From Gracilimonas sp040882225 (GTDB lineage: Bacteria > Bacteroidota > Rhodothermia > Balneolales > Balneolaceae), in assembly GCA_040882225.1 (NCBI GenBank), contig JBBEBR010000022.1, positions 124,001-188,000 of the forward strand: 64,000 nt of DNA, given 5' to 3'. Each line of letters starts with the position of its first letter. Within the stretch, counting starts at the first letter, position 1. The notes beneath the pieces were generated by a model, which saw only the letters and a list, made by a program, of their open reading frames with translations, made no database searches and was not told the origin of the DNA. Both the position numbers and the translations under genes were made by a program. Shown here in pieces: positions 8,910 through 16,845 of the stretch.

Positions 8910-9029
8910 TCGTCCTGATTTTTCTGGATTTGTTTATTAAGAAGGTAAAGCAGAATACATAAAGAGGCTAATCTGGAACATTGATTGAAAAATGTGTTCA
9001 ATAAAATGAGCACGAACTCATGAGAAATT

Positions 9030-9866
9030 ATGAATAACATACAGTTACCATTGCGAAGTTTTAAGTTACTATTACCAGCGTGTGTATTCCTTTTGGCTAT
9101 ATTTTACACTTCCTGTAATGTTAGCGACAATAAAGGAAGCGGAAGTATGCGGGTTCTTCTCACCGACGCTCCCGCCTTTTATGAAGAGGTTAATATTGAT
9201 GTGCGACAGGTGTTGGTGAATAAAGATGCAGACGCAGAGCCTGAAGAAGGAGAAGAGGGATGGGAAGTTATCTATGATGATTCAATGCAAATAAATCTTC
9301 TCGATTATCAGCATGGCGAGACGCTTGAGTTAGGCGAAACGGAGCTCGAAACCGGGCGATACAACCAACTTCGCTTAGTTCTTGGGAACAATAACACGGT
9401 GGTGATTGACGGAGAAACATTGACGATGACAACCCCAAGCGCACAGCAGTCGGGATATAAGTTGAACATTCAGGGAGATGTTGAAGAGGGAGAAGTTTAT
9501 GAGTTGGTAATAGATTTTGATGCCGCCCAATCGATTGTTGAAACTGGGAACGGAGCTTATATTTTGCGGCCTGTTCTGCGTACCGTCAATCTTCAGGAAA
9601 CGGGAAGTATTTCTGGAATCGTGTTACCAATTGAAGCTGAACCTTTTGTTTATGCTATCATAAATGACGATACCCTTGCAACACAACCCGATGAAGAAGG
9701 AGATTTCCAAATTACCGGGTTAAGTGAAGGTAGTTATAATGTCTATTTTGCCCCGACAGACGAAACGTTTGCCGATTCTCTCGTGGAAGCCATCGTGATT
9801 GTTGGGAATGAAGACTTTACTTTTGAAGACACAATTATTTTAAGGAATCTGGCCATTACCAATTAA
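9030..9866 (+). CDS. DUF4382 domain lipoprotein
   Basis: A 278-residue lipoprotein with a signal peptide and lipobox ending at Cys29 (FYTSC). Residues about 40-190 read as a DUF4382 domain: MRVLLTDAPA, an acidic insert, INLLDY, LELGETELETGRYNQLRLVL and a D.D...SIV ending. The last 85 residues form a separate carboxypeptidase-regulatory-like beta domain (GSISGIV...FQITGLSEGSYNVYFAPTDE). It is probably anchored at the cell envelope. Function is unknown. A weak hairpin (AATCCC ... GGGTT) follows at about 9887-9907. Confidence 0.75.
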   Translation: MNNIQLPLRSFKLLLPACVFLLAIFYTSCNVSDNKGSGSMRVLLTDAPAFYEEVNIDVRQVLVNKDADAEPEEGEEGWEVIYDDSMQINLLDYQHGETLELGETELETGRYNQLRLVLGNNNTVVIDGETLTMTTPSAQQSGYKLNIQGDVEEGEVYELVIDFDAAQSIVETGNGAYILRPVLRTVNLQETGSISGIVLPIEAEPFVYAIINDDTLATQPDEEGDFQITGLSEGSYNVYFAPTDETFADSLVEAIVIVGNEDFTFEDTIILRNLAITN

Positions 9867-9980
9867 TGGCTTATTCTCTAATTTAAATCCCGCTTTTTAG
9901 GTGGGTTCTTTATAAAAATGTTAAAATCACTAAAAAAATGCCACTGATTATTTACACCTGATTCTAAATTTCTCTTTTCC

Positions 9981-9988
9981 TATATTTG
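9981..9988 (+). promoter_or_regulatory. TAnnTTTG promoter of the his operon
   Basis: TATATTTG matches the Bacteroidetes -7 box. Counting from this box, transcription should start at about 9991-9993, at or next to the GTG codon of the leader peptide, so the leader mRNA may be leaderless. No convincing -33 TTG box is seen. Confidence 0.55.
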
Positions 9989-9992
9989 GCGC

Positions 9993-10061
9993 GTGAAATT
10001 CTCTTATTTACATACCACCTTTCTTCATCTGGATGTCCATCATCTCCACCATGGGCACTAG
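9993..10061 (+). CDS. hisL: his operon leader peptide (22 residues, 7 His)
   Basis: A short frame GTG...TAG encodes 22 residues with His at codons 7, 12, 16, 17, 19, 20 and 22; its end reads HLDVHHLHHGH. Seven His in 22 codons just ahead of hisG is the classic signature of a histidine attenuator leader. No ATG is available in frame upstream, and GTG is the only plausible start. There is no Shine-Dalgarno sequence, which fits either the weak SD usage of this phylum or a leaderless start. It is too short to appear in ordinary gene predictions. Confidence 0.8.
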   Translation: MKFSYLHTTFLHLDVHHLHHGH

Positions 10062-10092
10062 CACTTGCAATAATTGCATCCACTCTTTTTTT
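10030..10092 (+). terminator. Putative his attenuator terminator
   Basis: TGGATG (10030-10035, inside leader codons 13-15) can pair with CATCCA (10077-10082), followed after CTC/TC by seven Ts (10086-10092). A small hairpin TGCAA-taa-TTGCA lies within the loop. A ribosome stalled at His codons 16-17 would cover the left arm and prevent the hairpin, allowing read-through into hisG. The stem is short with a long loop, so the pairing is a hypothesis. Confidence 0.5.
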
Positions 10093-10119
10093 ATCTAACC
10101 TTTTTTATTTATTGATTTC

Positions 10120-11001
10120 ATGAACAGAACCAAAGATTCTTCTACTTCTTTACGTATCGCTATTCAAAAAAGTGGCCGTTTAACAGATAAAACAGTTGAG
10201 CTGCTCCACGGAATTGGCATCGACTTTGACAATTATAAGCGCAACCTGATGGTGAAAACCCGCAATTTTGATGTAGAATTGTTGCTTCTTCGGGATGATG
10301 ATATTCCCGAATATGTGCAGGATGGCGTTTGTGACCTTGGTTTTGTTGGTGCTAATGTTACCGCCGAAACAGGTGCGGATGTGCAGATAATCCGTGGACT
10401 AAATTATGGTAAATGCCGGTTGGCTTTAGCGGCACCAAAAAATGGTAACATAAAAACTGCTAAAGATTATCAGGGCAAAAAAGTAGCTACCAGTTATCCT
10501 AATCTCACCAAAAAATACTTTGAAGAACGTGGGGTTGAAATCCAAATCATTGAGATTTCTGGCGCGGTTGAAATCGCACCTCAGCTTGAAGTCGCTGACG
10601 CAATTGTAGATTTGGTTTCGACCGGTGGAACGCTTCGGGCAAACGGGCTCACGGAATTAGATACTATTTTAGAATCCGAAACGCAGATTATTCAGACCAA
10701 CCAAGAATTATCGAAAGGAAAGAAAGAACTGATCGAGAAATTCTTGGTAAGGATTGATGGTTATCAGCAGGCGAAAAACAGCCGTTACATTATGATGAAC
10801 GCGCCGGAAAATGCCGTTGAAGCTTTAAAAGCGATTATTCCGTCCATGAAAAGCCCAACGGTTATGCCGCTGGCAGACAACGGAATGGTAGCCATCCATA
10901 CGGTGATTCCACTTAATAAATTTTGGAATGTGATGGAAGAACTGAAAAGTGCCGGCGCTTCAGATATTGTGATGCTGCCAATTGAAAGCATGATTCTTTA
11001 G
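10120..11001 (+). CDS. hisG: ATP phosphoribosyltransferase (long form)
   Basis: A 293-residue enzyme that joins ATP and PRPP in the first step of histidine synthesis. The N-terminal catalytic half has IAIQKSGRL, VCDLGFVGANV and the PRPP-binding-type segment DLVSTGGTLRANGL. The C-terminal part from about residue 215 (KNSRYIMMNAPENAVEALK ... SMKSPTVMPL) is the ACT-like regulatory domain of the long HisG class, so feedback inhibition by histidine is expected and no HisZ partner is needed. It is the first gene of the his operon after the leader peptide. Confidence 0.96.
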   Translation: MNRTKDSSTSLRIAIQKSGRLTDKTVELLHGIGIDFDNYKRNLMVKTRNFDVELLLLRDDDIPEYVQDGVCDLGFVGANVTAETGADVQIIRGLNYGKCRLALAAPKNGNIKTAKDYQGKKVATSYPNLTKKYFEERGVEIQIIEISGAVEIAPQLEVADAIVDLVSTGGTLRANGLTELDTILESETQIIQTNQELSKGKKELIEKFLVRIDGYQQAKNSRYIMMNAPENAVEALKAIIPSMKSPTVMPLADNGMVAIHTVIPLNKFWNVMEELKSAGASDIVMLPIESMIL

Positions 11002-11082
11002 AAATTCAAAATTCAAAATTATGAATTTTCTTCCTGTTGCTCTGCTTGAATTACCAAGGCTGTATTTGATTACATAGAAATT

Positions 11083-12381
11083 ATGAAGACATACAATTAC
11101 GCAAAACTTACTAAGGTTGAAATCAGTGCTTTGGTGAAACGGCCGGTTATTAATTTCAGAGCCTTATTCAAGACCGTTCAGCCTATAGTTGATGAAGTTG
11201 AAAAGAAAGGTGACGAAGCTGTAAGAAAATTCACCCAAAAATTTGACAGCGTCAAAATGGATGAAATTTCCTTCAACCCTAAGGGAATGGAAACTTCCTT
11301 CTCTCCAAAAGTGAAAGAGGCCATCGACATCGCTTTCGATAATATTTTCAGATTTCATAAAGCGCAGTTATCTCCGCCGCTGGAAGTGGAGACGATGCCG
11401 GGAGTTCGGTGTATGCGTGTCGCAAGGCCTGTTGAGCGAGTGGGACTTTATATTCCCGGCGGAACCGCAGTTTTACCTTCCACGGCGATGATGCTTGCCA
11501 TTCCCGCGATGATTGCAGGTTGCACCACAAAAATACTGGCAACTCCTCCCCGAAAAGACGGAACCGTTGCACCCGAAATTATTTATATCGCTCAAAAGGC
11601 GAGAGTCGATTTGATTCTAAAAGCTGGTGGAGCTCAAGCCGTAGCGGCAATGGCTTTCGGTACAGAATCTATCCCTAAAGTGGATAAGATATTTGGGCCG
11701 GGAAATCAATTTGTAACGGCTGCAAAAATGTTGCTGCAAAATAGCGATGCCCAAATTAGTATCGATATGCCCGCTGGGCCATCAGAAGTTTTAGTGATTG
11801 CGGATGAATCAGCAAACCCTGCTTTTGTTGCCGCAGATTTATTATCACAGGCGGAGCACGGGGCAGATAGTCAGGTAGTGCTGGTTTCCATTTCTGGTTT
11901 TGATGTGGAGAGTTTGCGGCAGGAATTAAGCTCCCAACTCGAACAACTTCCGCGAAAACAAATTGTCCGAAAAGCTTTAGAACAGAGTTTTATTTTGGAA
12001 GTCCAAAACCTGGAGGAAGCTTTCACCTTTTCTAATGATTACGCGCCAGAGCATCTGATTGTGAATATGGAGCAGGCTGACATTCACACAGAAAAAATTA
12101 CAAACGCCGGGTCGGTTTTTCTTGGGAATTTAACGCCTGAAAGTGTCGGTGATTACGCCTCAGGAACCAATCACACCTTGCCCACATACGGGTATGCCAA
12201 AATGTACAGCGGAGTTAATGTTCAGGCCTTCCAGAAATCGGTAACCATGCAATCACTGACCAAAGAAGGCTTAAAAAATATCGGCCCCACCGTAGAAGTT
12301 TTGGCGGAATTGGAAGAACTGGAAGCGCATAAAAATGCAGTTAGTATCAGGTTAAATGATTTAAGCAAAAAGACGGATTAA
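11083..12381 (+). CDS. hisD: Histidinol dehydrogenase
   Basis: A 432-residue enzyme that oxidises histidinol to histidine in two NAD-dependent steps. Family motifs present are GLYIPGGTAVLPST, FGPGNQFV, the PAGPSEVLVIAD segment, the QAEHGADSQV zinc-site segment near residue 265, YAPEHL with the catalytic Glu-His, and SVGDYASGTNHTLPT. Full length. The 81-base gap after hisG holds an AT-rich AATTCAAAATT spacer of the type seen elsewhere in this window. Confidence 0.97.
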   Translation: MKTYNYAKLTKVEISALVKRPVINFRALFKTVQPIVDEVEKKGDEAVRKFTQKFDSVKMDEISFNPKGMETSFSPKVKEAIDIAFDNIFRFHKAQLSPPLEVETMPGVRCMRVARPVERVGLYIPGGTAVLPSTAMMLAIPAMIAGCTTKILATPPRKDGTVAPEIIYIAQKARVDLILKAGGAQAVAAMAFGTESIPKVDKIFGPGNQFVTAAKMLLQNSDAQISIDMPAGPSEVLVIADESANPAFVAADLLSQAEHGADSQVVLVSISGFDVESLRQELSSQLEQLPRKQIVRKALEQSFILEVQNLEEAFTFSNDYAPEHLIVNMEQADIHTEKITNAGSVFLGNLTPESVGDYASGTNHTLPTYGYAKMYSGVNVQAFQKSVTMQSLTKEGLKNIGPTVEVLAELEELEAHKNAVSIRLNDLSKKTD

Positions 12382-12387
12382 TACTGA

Positions 12388-13461
12388 ATGAAAATAAATC
12401 ATAACATAGAATCCCTGGTTCGCGAGAATATTCGCAACTTGAAACCTTATCGCTCAGCTCGCGATGATTTCGATTCCGGGATTTTGCTTGATGCTAATGA
12501 AAACAGCTTTGGTTCTCCATTGCCGGACAATCAACGGTTGAATAGATACCCGATGCCCTATCAATTGGAGCTTCGGCAGAAGATTGCAGCTTTTCGTGGA
12601 GTGAAGGCCGAAAATGTGTTTGTAGGTGCTGGGAGTGATGAAGCCATCGATTTACTGTTTCGGATATTTTGCACGCCCGGAAAAGATCGGATTATCATCA
12701 ATCCGCCTACTTATGGGATGTATAAAGTTTCGGCAAATATCAATGATGTTGCTGTGGATGAGGTTTTGCTTACGGAGGATTTTCAACTTCAACCCGAAAA
12801 AATTTTGGAAGCTGTAAAGCCGGAAACCAAACTCATTTTTATTTGTTCGCCGAATAATCCCACTTCGAACAGTATGGCACACGAAGATATTTTAAGTGTG
12901 GTTGAAGGATTTCCCGGAATTGTAGTTTTGGATGAAGCCTATATCGATTTCAGTGGTCAACCGGGGTTTTCAAAAGAAATAGATACGCATCCGAACCTGG
13001 TGATTTTGCAAACGATGTCGAAGTCGTTCGGGCTGGCGGGAATTCGACTGGGAACAGCTTTTGCGAGTCCTGAAATCATCCGTTATATGATGAAAGTGAA
13101 GGCGCCTTATAATGTAAATCAACTGACTTCAGAAGCGGCGATAACAGCTTTTTCTTATTTGGATGACATTACCAAAAACATAAAGAATATTCTTGAAGAG
13201 CGGGAAGAGGTAATTAAAAAGTTGGTGACCTTTCCTGAGGTTCAATATGTGTATCCTACAGACGCTAACTTTTTGCTGTTCAAAATTAAAAATGCGAGGC
13301 GGGTTTATGAAAGTCTTGCTGAGGAAGGGGTGATTATCCGCTACCGCGGAAATGAACCTCATTGTGAGGATTGTCTGAGATTAACCATAGGCACCGGGGA
13401 AGAAAACGTTCGGTTCTTTGAGGCTTTGAAAAAAGTGACTGCGAAAGAAAAATATATTTAA
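12388..13461 (+). CDS. hisC: Histidinol-phosphate aminotransferase
   Basis: A 357-residue PLP enzyme of fold type I that transfers the amino group from glutamate to imidazole-acetol phosphate. Visible are LLDANENSFGSPLP near the N-terminus, the GAGSDEAIDLL loop, CSPNNPTSN, VLDEAYIDFSG and the Schiff-base lysine in TMSKSFGLAGIRLG. The C-terminal R..........LR.TIG pattern is present. It starts 6 bases after hisD, consistent with one transcript. Confidence 0.96.
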   Translation: MKINHNIESLVRENIRNLKPYRSARDDFDSGILLDANENSFGSPLPDNQRLNRYPMPYQLELRQKIAAFRGVKAENVFVGAGSDEAIDLLFRIFCTPGKDRIIINPPTYGMYKVSANINDVAVDEVLLTEDFQLQPEKILEAVKPETKLIFICSPNNPTSNSMAHEDILSVVEGFPGIVVLDEAYIDFSGQPGFSKEIDTHPNLVILQTMSKSFGLAGIRLGTAFASPEIIRYMMKVKAPYNVNQLTSEAAITAFSYLDDITKNIKNILEEREEVIKKLVTFPEVQYVYPTDANFLLFKIKNARRVYESLAEEGVIIRYRGNEPHCEDCLRLTIGTGEENVRFFEALKKVTAKEKYI

Positions 13462-13471
13462 AAGTGAATTC

Positions 13472-14356
13472 ATGCTGATATCCTTTACCAAACAAGCTTT
13501 ACAGGATTCCGAAGGGAAATTTCTTTTCAGAAGAAATACCATCACTTCGTTAAAAAAAATATCCGGGGGAGGGAGAAATTTATTCATCTCCCAGGATTCG
13601 ATTTCAACCCAACAAAAAGAAATGTTGGAGCAGGAAGAAATTATTTTTGCCGGCGAAGGAAAGCCGGATTTAACCGTTGATGTAAAAGACGAAAAACTGG
13701 TGCTACTAAAAGATTCGGAGGAAATGACGTCAGGTGAAGGCTGGGAACCTCTGGTGAAATTTATAACCACAGAAGCGAGGAAGGCTTCCATCAAAAGAAA
13801 AACGAAAGAAACCGACATTGAAATTGAGGTGAACCTGGACGGTACGGGGAAATCAGAAATATCTACTGGATTGAAGTTTTTTGATCACATGCTGGAACAA
13901 ATTGCCCGCCACGGTTTTATTGACATGCGGTTAACATGTAAAGGAGATTTGGAGGTTGACGAGCATCATACTATCGAAGATGTTGCGATTGCACTTGGTG
14001 AGGTCCTTTCAAAAGCGCTGGGAAACAGGCAAGGAATTGAGCGGTACGGCTTCGTTTTACCTATGGATGAAGCGCAGGCCAGAGTGGCAATTGATTTATC
14101 GGCGCGCCCATATCTGGTATTTGAAGGTAGTTTAGAGCGTGAATATGTGGGTGATATGCCTACCGAAATGTTGAAGCATTTTTTTTACAGTCTTGCAATG
14201 AACTTAAAGGCTGCCATCCACGTTAACTACGACGGCGAAAATGACCATCACAAAATAGAGGCGTGTTTTAAGGGTTTTGCACGTGCTTTAAAAGTGGCAA
14301 TTGAACTAAATGAGCGAATTCGAGGTCAAATTCCCAGCTCCAAAGGAACGCTTTAG
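13472..14356 (+). CDS. hisB: Imidazoleglycerol-phosphate dehydratase with degenerate phosphatase-like N-terminus
   Basis: A 294-residue protein. Residues about 106-294 form a complete dehydratase domain with FFDHMLEQIARHG, DEHHTIEDVAIALGE, the second metal site NDHHKIEACFK and the terminal PSSKGTL. The first about 105 residues are too short for the normal HAD histidinol-phosphatase half (about 160) and lack its DxDGT nucleophile motif. Yet LFISQDSISTQ resembles the ITNQDGLGTQ segment of E. coli HisB, and the junction TKETDIEIEVNL matches TKETQIDVQVWL. I infer an eroded phosphatase domain. It starts 10 bases after hisC. Confidence 0.92.
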   Translation: MLISFTKQALQDSEGKFLFRRNTITSLKKISGGGRNLFISQDSISTQQKEMLEQEEIIFAGEGKPDLTVDVKDEKLVLLKDSEEMTSGEGWEPLVKFITTEARKASIKRKTKETDIEIEVNLDGTGKSEISTGLKFFDHMLEQIARHGFIDMRLTCKGDLEVDEHHTIEDVAIALGEVLSKALGNRQGIERYGFVLPMDEAQARVAIDLSARPYLVFEGSLEREYVGDMPTEMLKHFFYSLAMNLKAAIHVNYDGENDHHKIEACFKGFARALKVAIELNERIRGQIPSSKGTL

Positions 14357-14362
14357 GTTTTT

Positions 14363-14962
14363 ATGATAGCAGTTATCAAGTATAAAGCCGGGAATACCGC
14401 ATCTGTTGCCAATGCCTTAGACAGGGTGAATGCTCCTTATTTTTTTGCTGAGAATCCTATTGAGCTGGAAAGCGCAAATGCGGTTATTTTTCCGGGAGTT
14501 GGCAATGCAGGTGCGGCTATGCAGTCACTTCGGGAGATGAATATCGACCGGTGGCTGAAGCAAACTAAAATGCCCGTTCTGGGAATTTGCGTAGGCATGC
14601 AGCTTTTCTACGAATCTTCGCCCGAGAGTGATACTGCCGGGTTGGGGATTATTCCCGGTGCTCTTCAAAAATTTGATAATAGGGAGAACAAAGTGCCTCA
14701 TATGGGCTGGAATAAACTGCATAATTTAGATCCACATCCCATACTCAAAAATCTTAATGGCGATCATTATATGTATTTTGTGCATAGCTATTATGCACCT
14801 GTAACGGAGCATAGCATTGCCCGTGGAAATTACATTAACGAGTTCTGCTCGGTTGTAGCCAAAGACAATTTCATCGGAGTTCAGTTCCATCCTGAAAAAT
14901 CAGGAAAAGCCGGTTCTGTAATTCTTAAAAACTTTCTGGATATCGTTTATCCAGATCGTTGA
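14363..14962 (+). CDS. hisH: Imidazole glycerol phosphate synthase glutaminase subunit
   Basis: A 199-residue class I glutamine amidotransferase that feeds ammonia to HisF. The catalytic triad is visible: Cys76 in LGICVGMQLFYE, and His176 and Glu178 in GVQFHPEKSG. The oxyanion segment PGVGNAGAAM is also in place. It lies 6 bases after hisB and ends the first his block. Its partner hisF is almost 9 kb further on because other genes have entered the operon. Confidence 0.97.
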   Translation: MIAVIKYKAGNTASVANALDRVNAPYFFAENPIELESANAVIFPGVGNAGAAMQSLREMNIDRWLKQTKMPVLGICVGMQLFYESSPESDTAGLGIIPGALQKFDNRENKVPHMGWNKLHNLDPHPILKNLNGDHYMYFVHSYYAPVTEHSIARGNYINEFCSVVAKDNFIGVQFHPEKSGKAGSVILKNFLDIVYPDR

Positions 14963-14965
14963 CCG

Positions 14966-15395
14966 TCTGAATCAAGATTCACAGGATTTTTATCCAACAA
15001 AATTCGCGCTATACAATCGCAAAGACTTTGTCATCTAAGTTTCTGCGAACCTCAGCGCCTGACTCTGCGAGCCTCTACGAGAAATTTGTAATTAGTGTGA
15101 ATCAGGATTTTCAGGATTAAGGGATTAGCAAGATTATTTCACTACCAAAAATCCGCCCTTTCCGCGTTATTCGTGTTCCATTCGTTAGTAATTTTGGGAT
15201 TATACATCTCCAATCCAGAGACATATCTACTTTATGTTTCTGCGAAAACAGCGCCTGACTTTGCGAGCCTCTGCGAGAAATTTGTAATTAGTGTGAATCA
15301 GGATTTTCAGGATTAAGGGATTAGGAGGATTGTTCTTTCGAAGATCCGCCTAATCTGTGTTATCCGAGTTCCATTCGTTAGTTATTATGGAACCA
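14966..15395. repeat. Three tandem, diverged copies of a non-coding repeat
   Basis: Fills the 490-base gap between hisH and the TetR gene. The 51-base stretch at 15078-15128 recurs identically at 15274-15324, a 196-base period. Each unit combines a CTGCGAGCCTCTGCGAGAAA-like segment, an AATCAGGATTTTCAGGATTA segment, and in two of three an ATCCGTGTTCCATTCGTTAG-like segment. Related copies lie at 21324-21587. No open frame is supported. Similar phrases occur between genes in many bacterial genomes, but I know no function. Confidence 0.85.
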
Positions 15396-15424
15396 TTGCT
15401 TTTTATGAAATACCTATTTAAATT

Positions 15425-15444
15425 TTGACTGAACGATTAGTCAA
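15425..15444. promoter_or_regulatory. Palindromic operator for the TetR regulator
   Basis: TTGACTgaacgattAGTCAA is an imperfect 20-base palindrome centred on CG, 7 bases ahead of the TetR start. Eight of ten half-site positions are symmetric. Its position over the promoter suggests autorepression of the TetR gene and the downstream cassette. Confidence 0.6.
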
Positions 15445-15451
15445 TGAATAA

Positions 15452-16030
15452 ATGTCACCGAGAACTGAAGAGCAGAATAGAGCGATAAGAGAAGAAACCC
15501 GGCAGCAAATTATAGATGCCGCTTTCGCATTATTTGCCAGCGATGGTTACGCTAAAACCAGCATTGCAGCGATCGCCAAAAAAGCCGGTATTTCGAAAGG
15601 TTTGATCTATCATTACTTCAATAGTAAACAGGAAATTTTAGAAGCTATCTTTGATCAATTAGCTCAAATGGGTGATGAAATCATGAGTTTCCCAGAAGAT
15701 TTCACTCCCAAAGATAAAATCAGAAAAATTTTGGATGAGACCTTCCGGTTTATCGCAACGCAAAGTGGCCTTGGAAAATTGATGATTGGGCTTGCACTTC
15801 AACCCGATGCATTCGCTACAATAAAACCCAAAATTGATGAGATAAATAAAGTTCAGACAGAACTTTTTGCTTCGATTATGGGAGAGTTGGGTTATCCGCA
15901 ACCAAAGCTGGAAGCTTACGAATTGGGAGCTTTGATGGATGGGATTTTGATGGCTTATGTTGCTATGGGAGATGATTATCCCCTGAAAGAGATCAAACAA
16001 AAAGTAATGGAGAAATATGTTGGCAGTTAA
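15452..16030 (+). CDS. TetR/AcrR family transcriptional regulator
   Basis: A 192-residue regulator with a clear N-terminal TetR helix-turn-helix at residues about 14-60: IIDAAFALFASDGYAKTSI, then IAKKAGISKGLIYHYFNSK. The C-terminal ligand-binding half is unassigned, as usual. Its stop overlaps the start of the LolA-like gene by 14 bases, so regulator and transport genes are probably coexpressed and self-controlled through the palindrome just upstream. Confidence 0.93.
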   Translation: MSPRTEEQNRAIREETRQQIIDAAFALFASDGYAKTSIAAIAKKAGISKGLIYHYFNSKQEILEAIFDQLAQMGDEIMSFPEDFTPKDKIRKILDETFRFIATQSGLGKLMIGLALQPDAFATIKPKIDEINKVQTELFASIMGELGYPQPKLEAYELGALMDGILMAYVAMGDDYPLKEIKQKVMEKYVGS

Positions 16031-16772
16031 AAAAATATTAGCCTCAGTTGTAGTATTGATACTTTTTACAATTTCCGGTTTCGCCCAGAGCGCGATTGAA
16101 ATCGTGAAAAAAATGGATGAAAAAATGAGGGGAGAATCGCTTGAAGCTGAGATGAGCATGACTATCATCCGCCCGAATTGGGAGCGAACTGTTTCGATGA
16201 AATCCTGGAGCCGGAATACGGAATACTCTCTGATTTTAATTACCGCTCCAGCTCGTGATGAAGGCACGGCTTTCCTGAAGCGCGGGAATGAAATTTGGAA
16301 CTGGGTTCCTAATGTGGGGCGAACAATAAAAATGCCGCCGTCGATGATGATGCAATCGTGGATGGGCTCCGATTTCACCAATGATGATTTGGTGCGGGAG
16401 TCTTCCGTAGTTACAGATTACGAACATGAATTAGCCGGAGACAGCACCATAGAGGGTTACGATACCCATCAGATTGAATTAATACCAAAACCGGATGCTC
16501 CTGTAGTGTGGGGCAAGGTTATTCTCTGGATAGAAAAAGAGGAATTCATGCAGCTCAGAGCTGAGTTTTATGATGAAGACGATTTCCTGATAAATATTAT
16601 GGAAGCTTCAGACGTGCAAGAATTTGATGGAAGAATGATTCCGGCAAAACTGGAAATGATTCCCAACGACAAAGAAGGCCACAAAACCGTGATGGAATAT
16701 AAATCGATGAATTTCAATGAAGGTATTCCGGAAAGTTTTTTCTCGGTTCAAAATATGAGACGGGTACGGTAG
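16017..16772 (+). CDS. LolA-like outer-membrane lipoprotein-sorting family protein
   Basis: A 251-residue periplasmic protein with a cleavable signal peptide (VVLILFTISGFAQ). The mature part matches the LolA_like / COG2834 family: IVKKMDEKMRGES, MKSWSR, RDEGTAFLKRGNEIWNW, P..GRTIKMPPSMMMQSWMG, SDFTNDDLVRES, and the half-barrel end ending ESFFSVQNMR. Members have the open-barrel fold that shields acyl chains and are commonly found with envelope exporters. Here it sits between a TetR gene and an FtsX-type ABC system. It is not the housekeeping LolA; the cargo is unknown. Confidence 0.85.
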   Translation: MLAVKKILASVVVLILFTISGFAQSAIEIVKKMDEKMRGESLEAEMSMTIIRPNWERTVSMKSWSRNTEYSLILITAPARDEGTAFLKRGNEIWNWVPNVGRTIKMPPSMMMQSWMGSDFTNDDLVRESSVVTDYEHELAGDSTIEGYDTHQIELIPKPDAPVVWGKVILWIEKEEFMQLRAEFYDEDDFLINIMEASDVQEFDGRMIPAKLEMIPNDKEGHKTVMEYKSMNFNEGIPESFFSVQNMRRVR

Positions 16773-16845
16773 AAATTAAAAATTAAATTTTGAATTTTAA
16801 ATTATGCCTTCAAACCCACTGATAACTGTTTACTGCTAACTGAAA

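Noticed and set aside
14966..15395. The tandem repeat as a CRISPR array
   Set aside because: The period is 196 bases, repeats are mosaic and diverged, and there are no short repeat-spacer units.
15659..16381. A 240-codon minus-strand open frame across the TetR and LolA-like genes
   Set aside because: It is fully overlapped by two well-supported genes and its protein has no recognisable family features.
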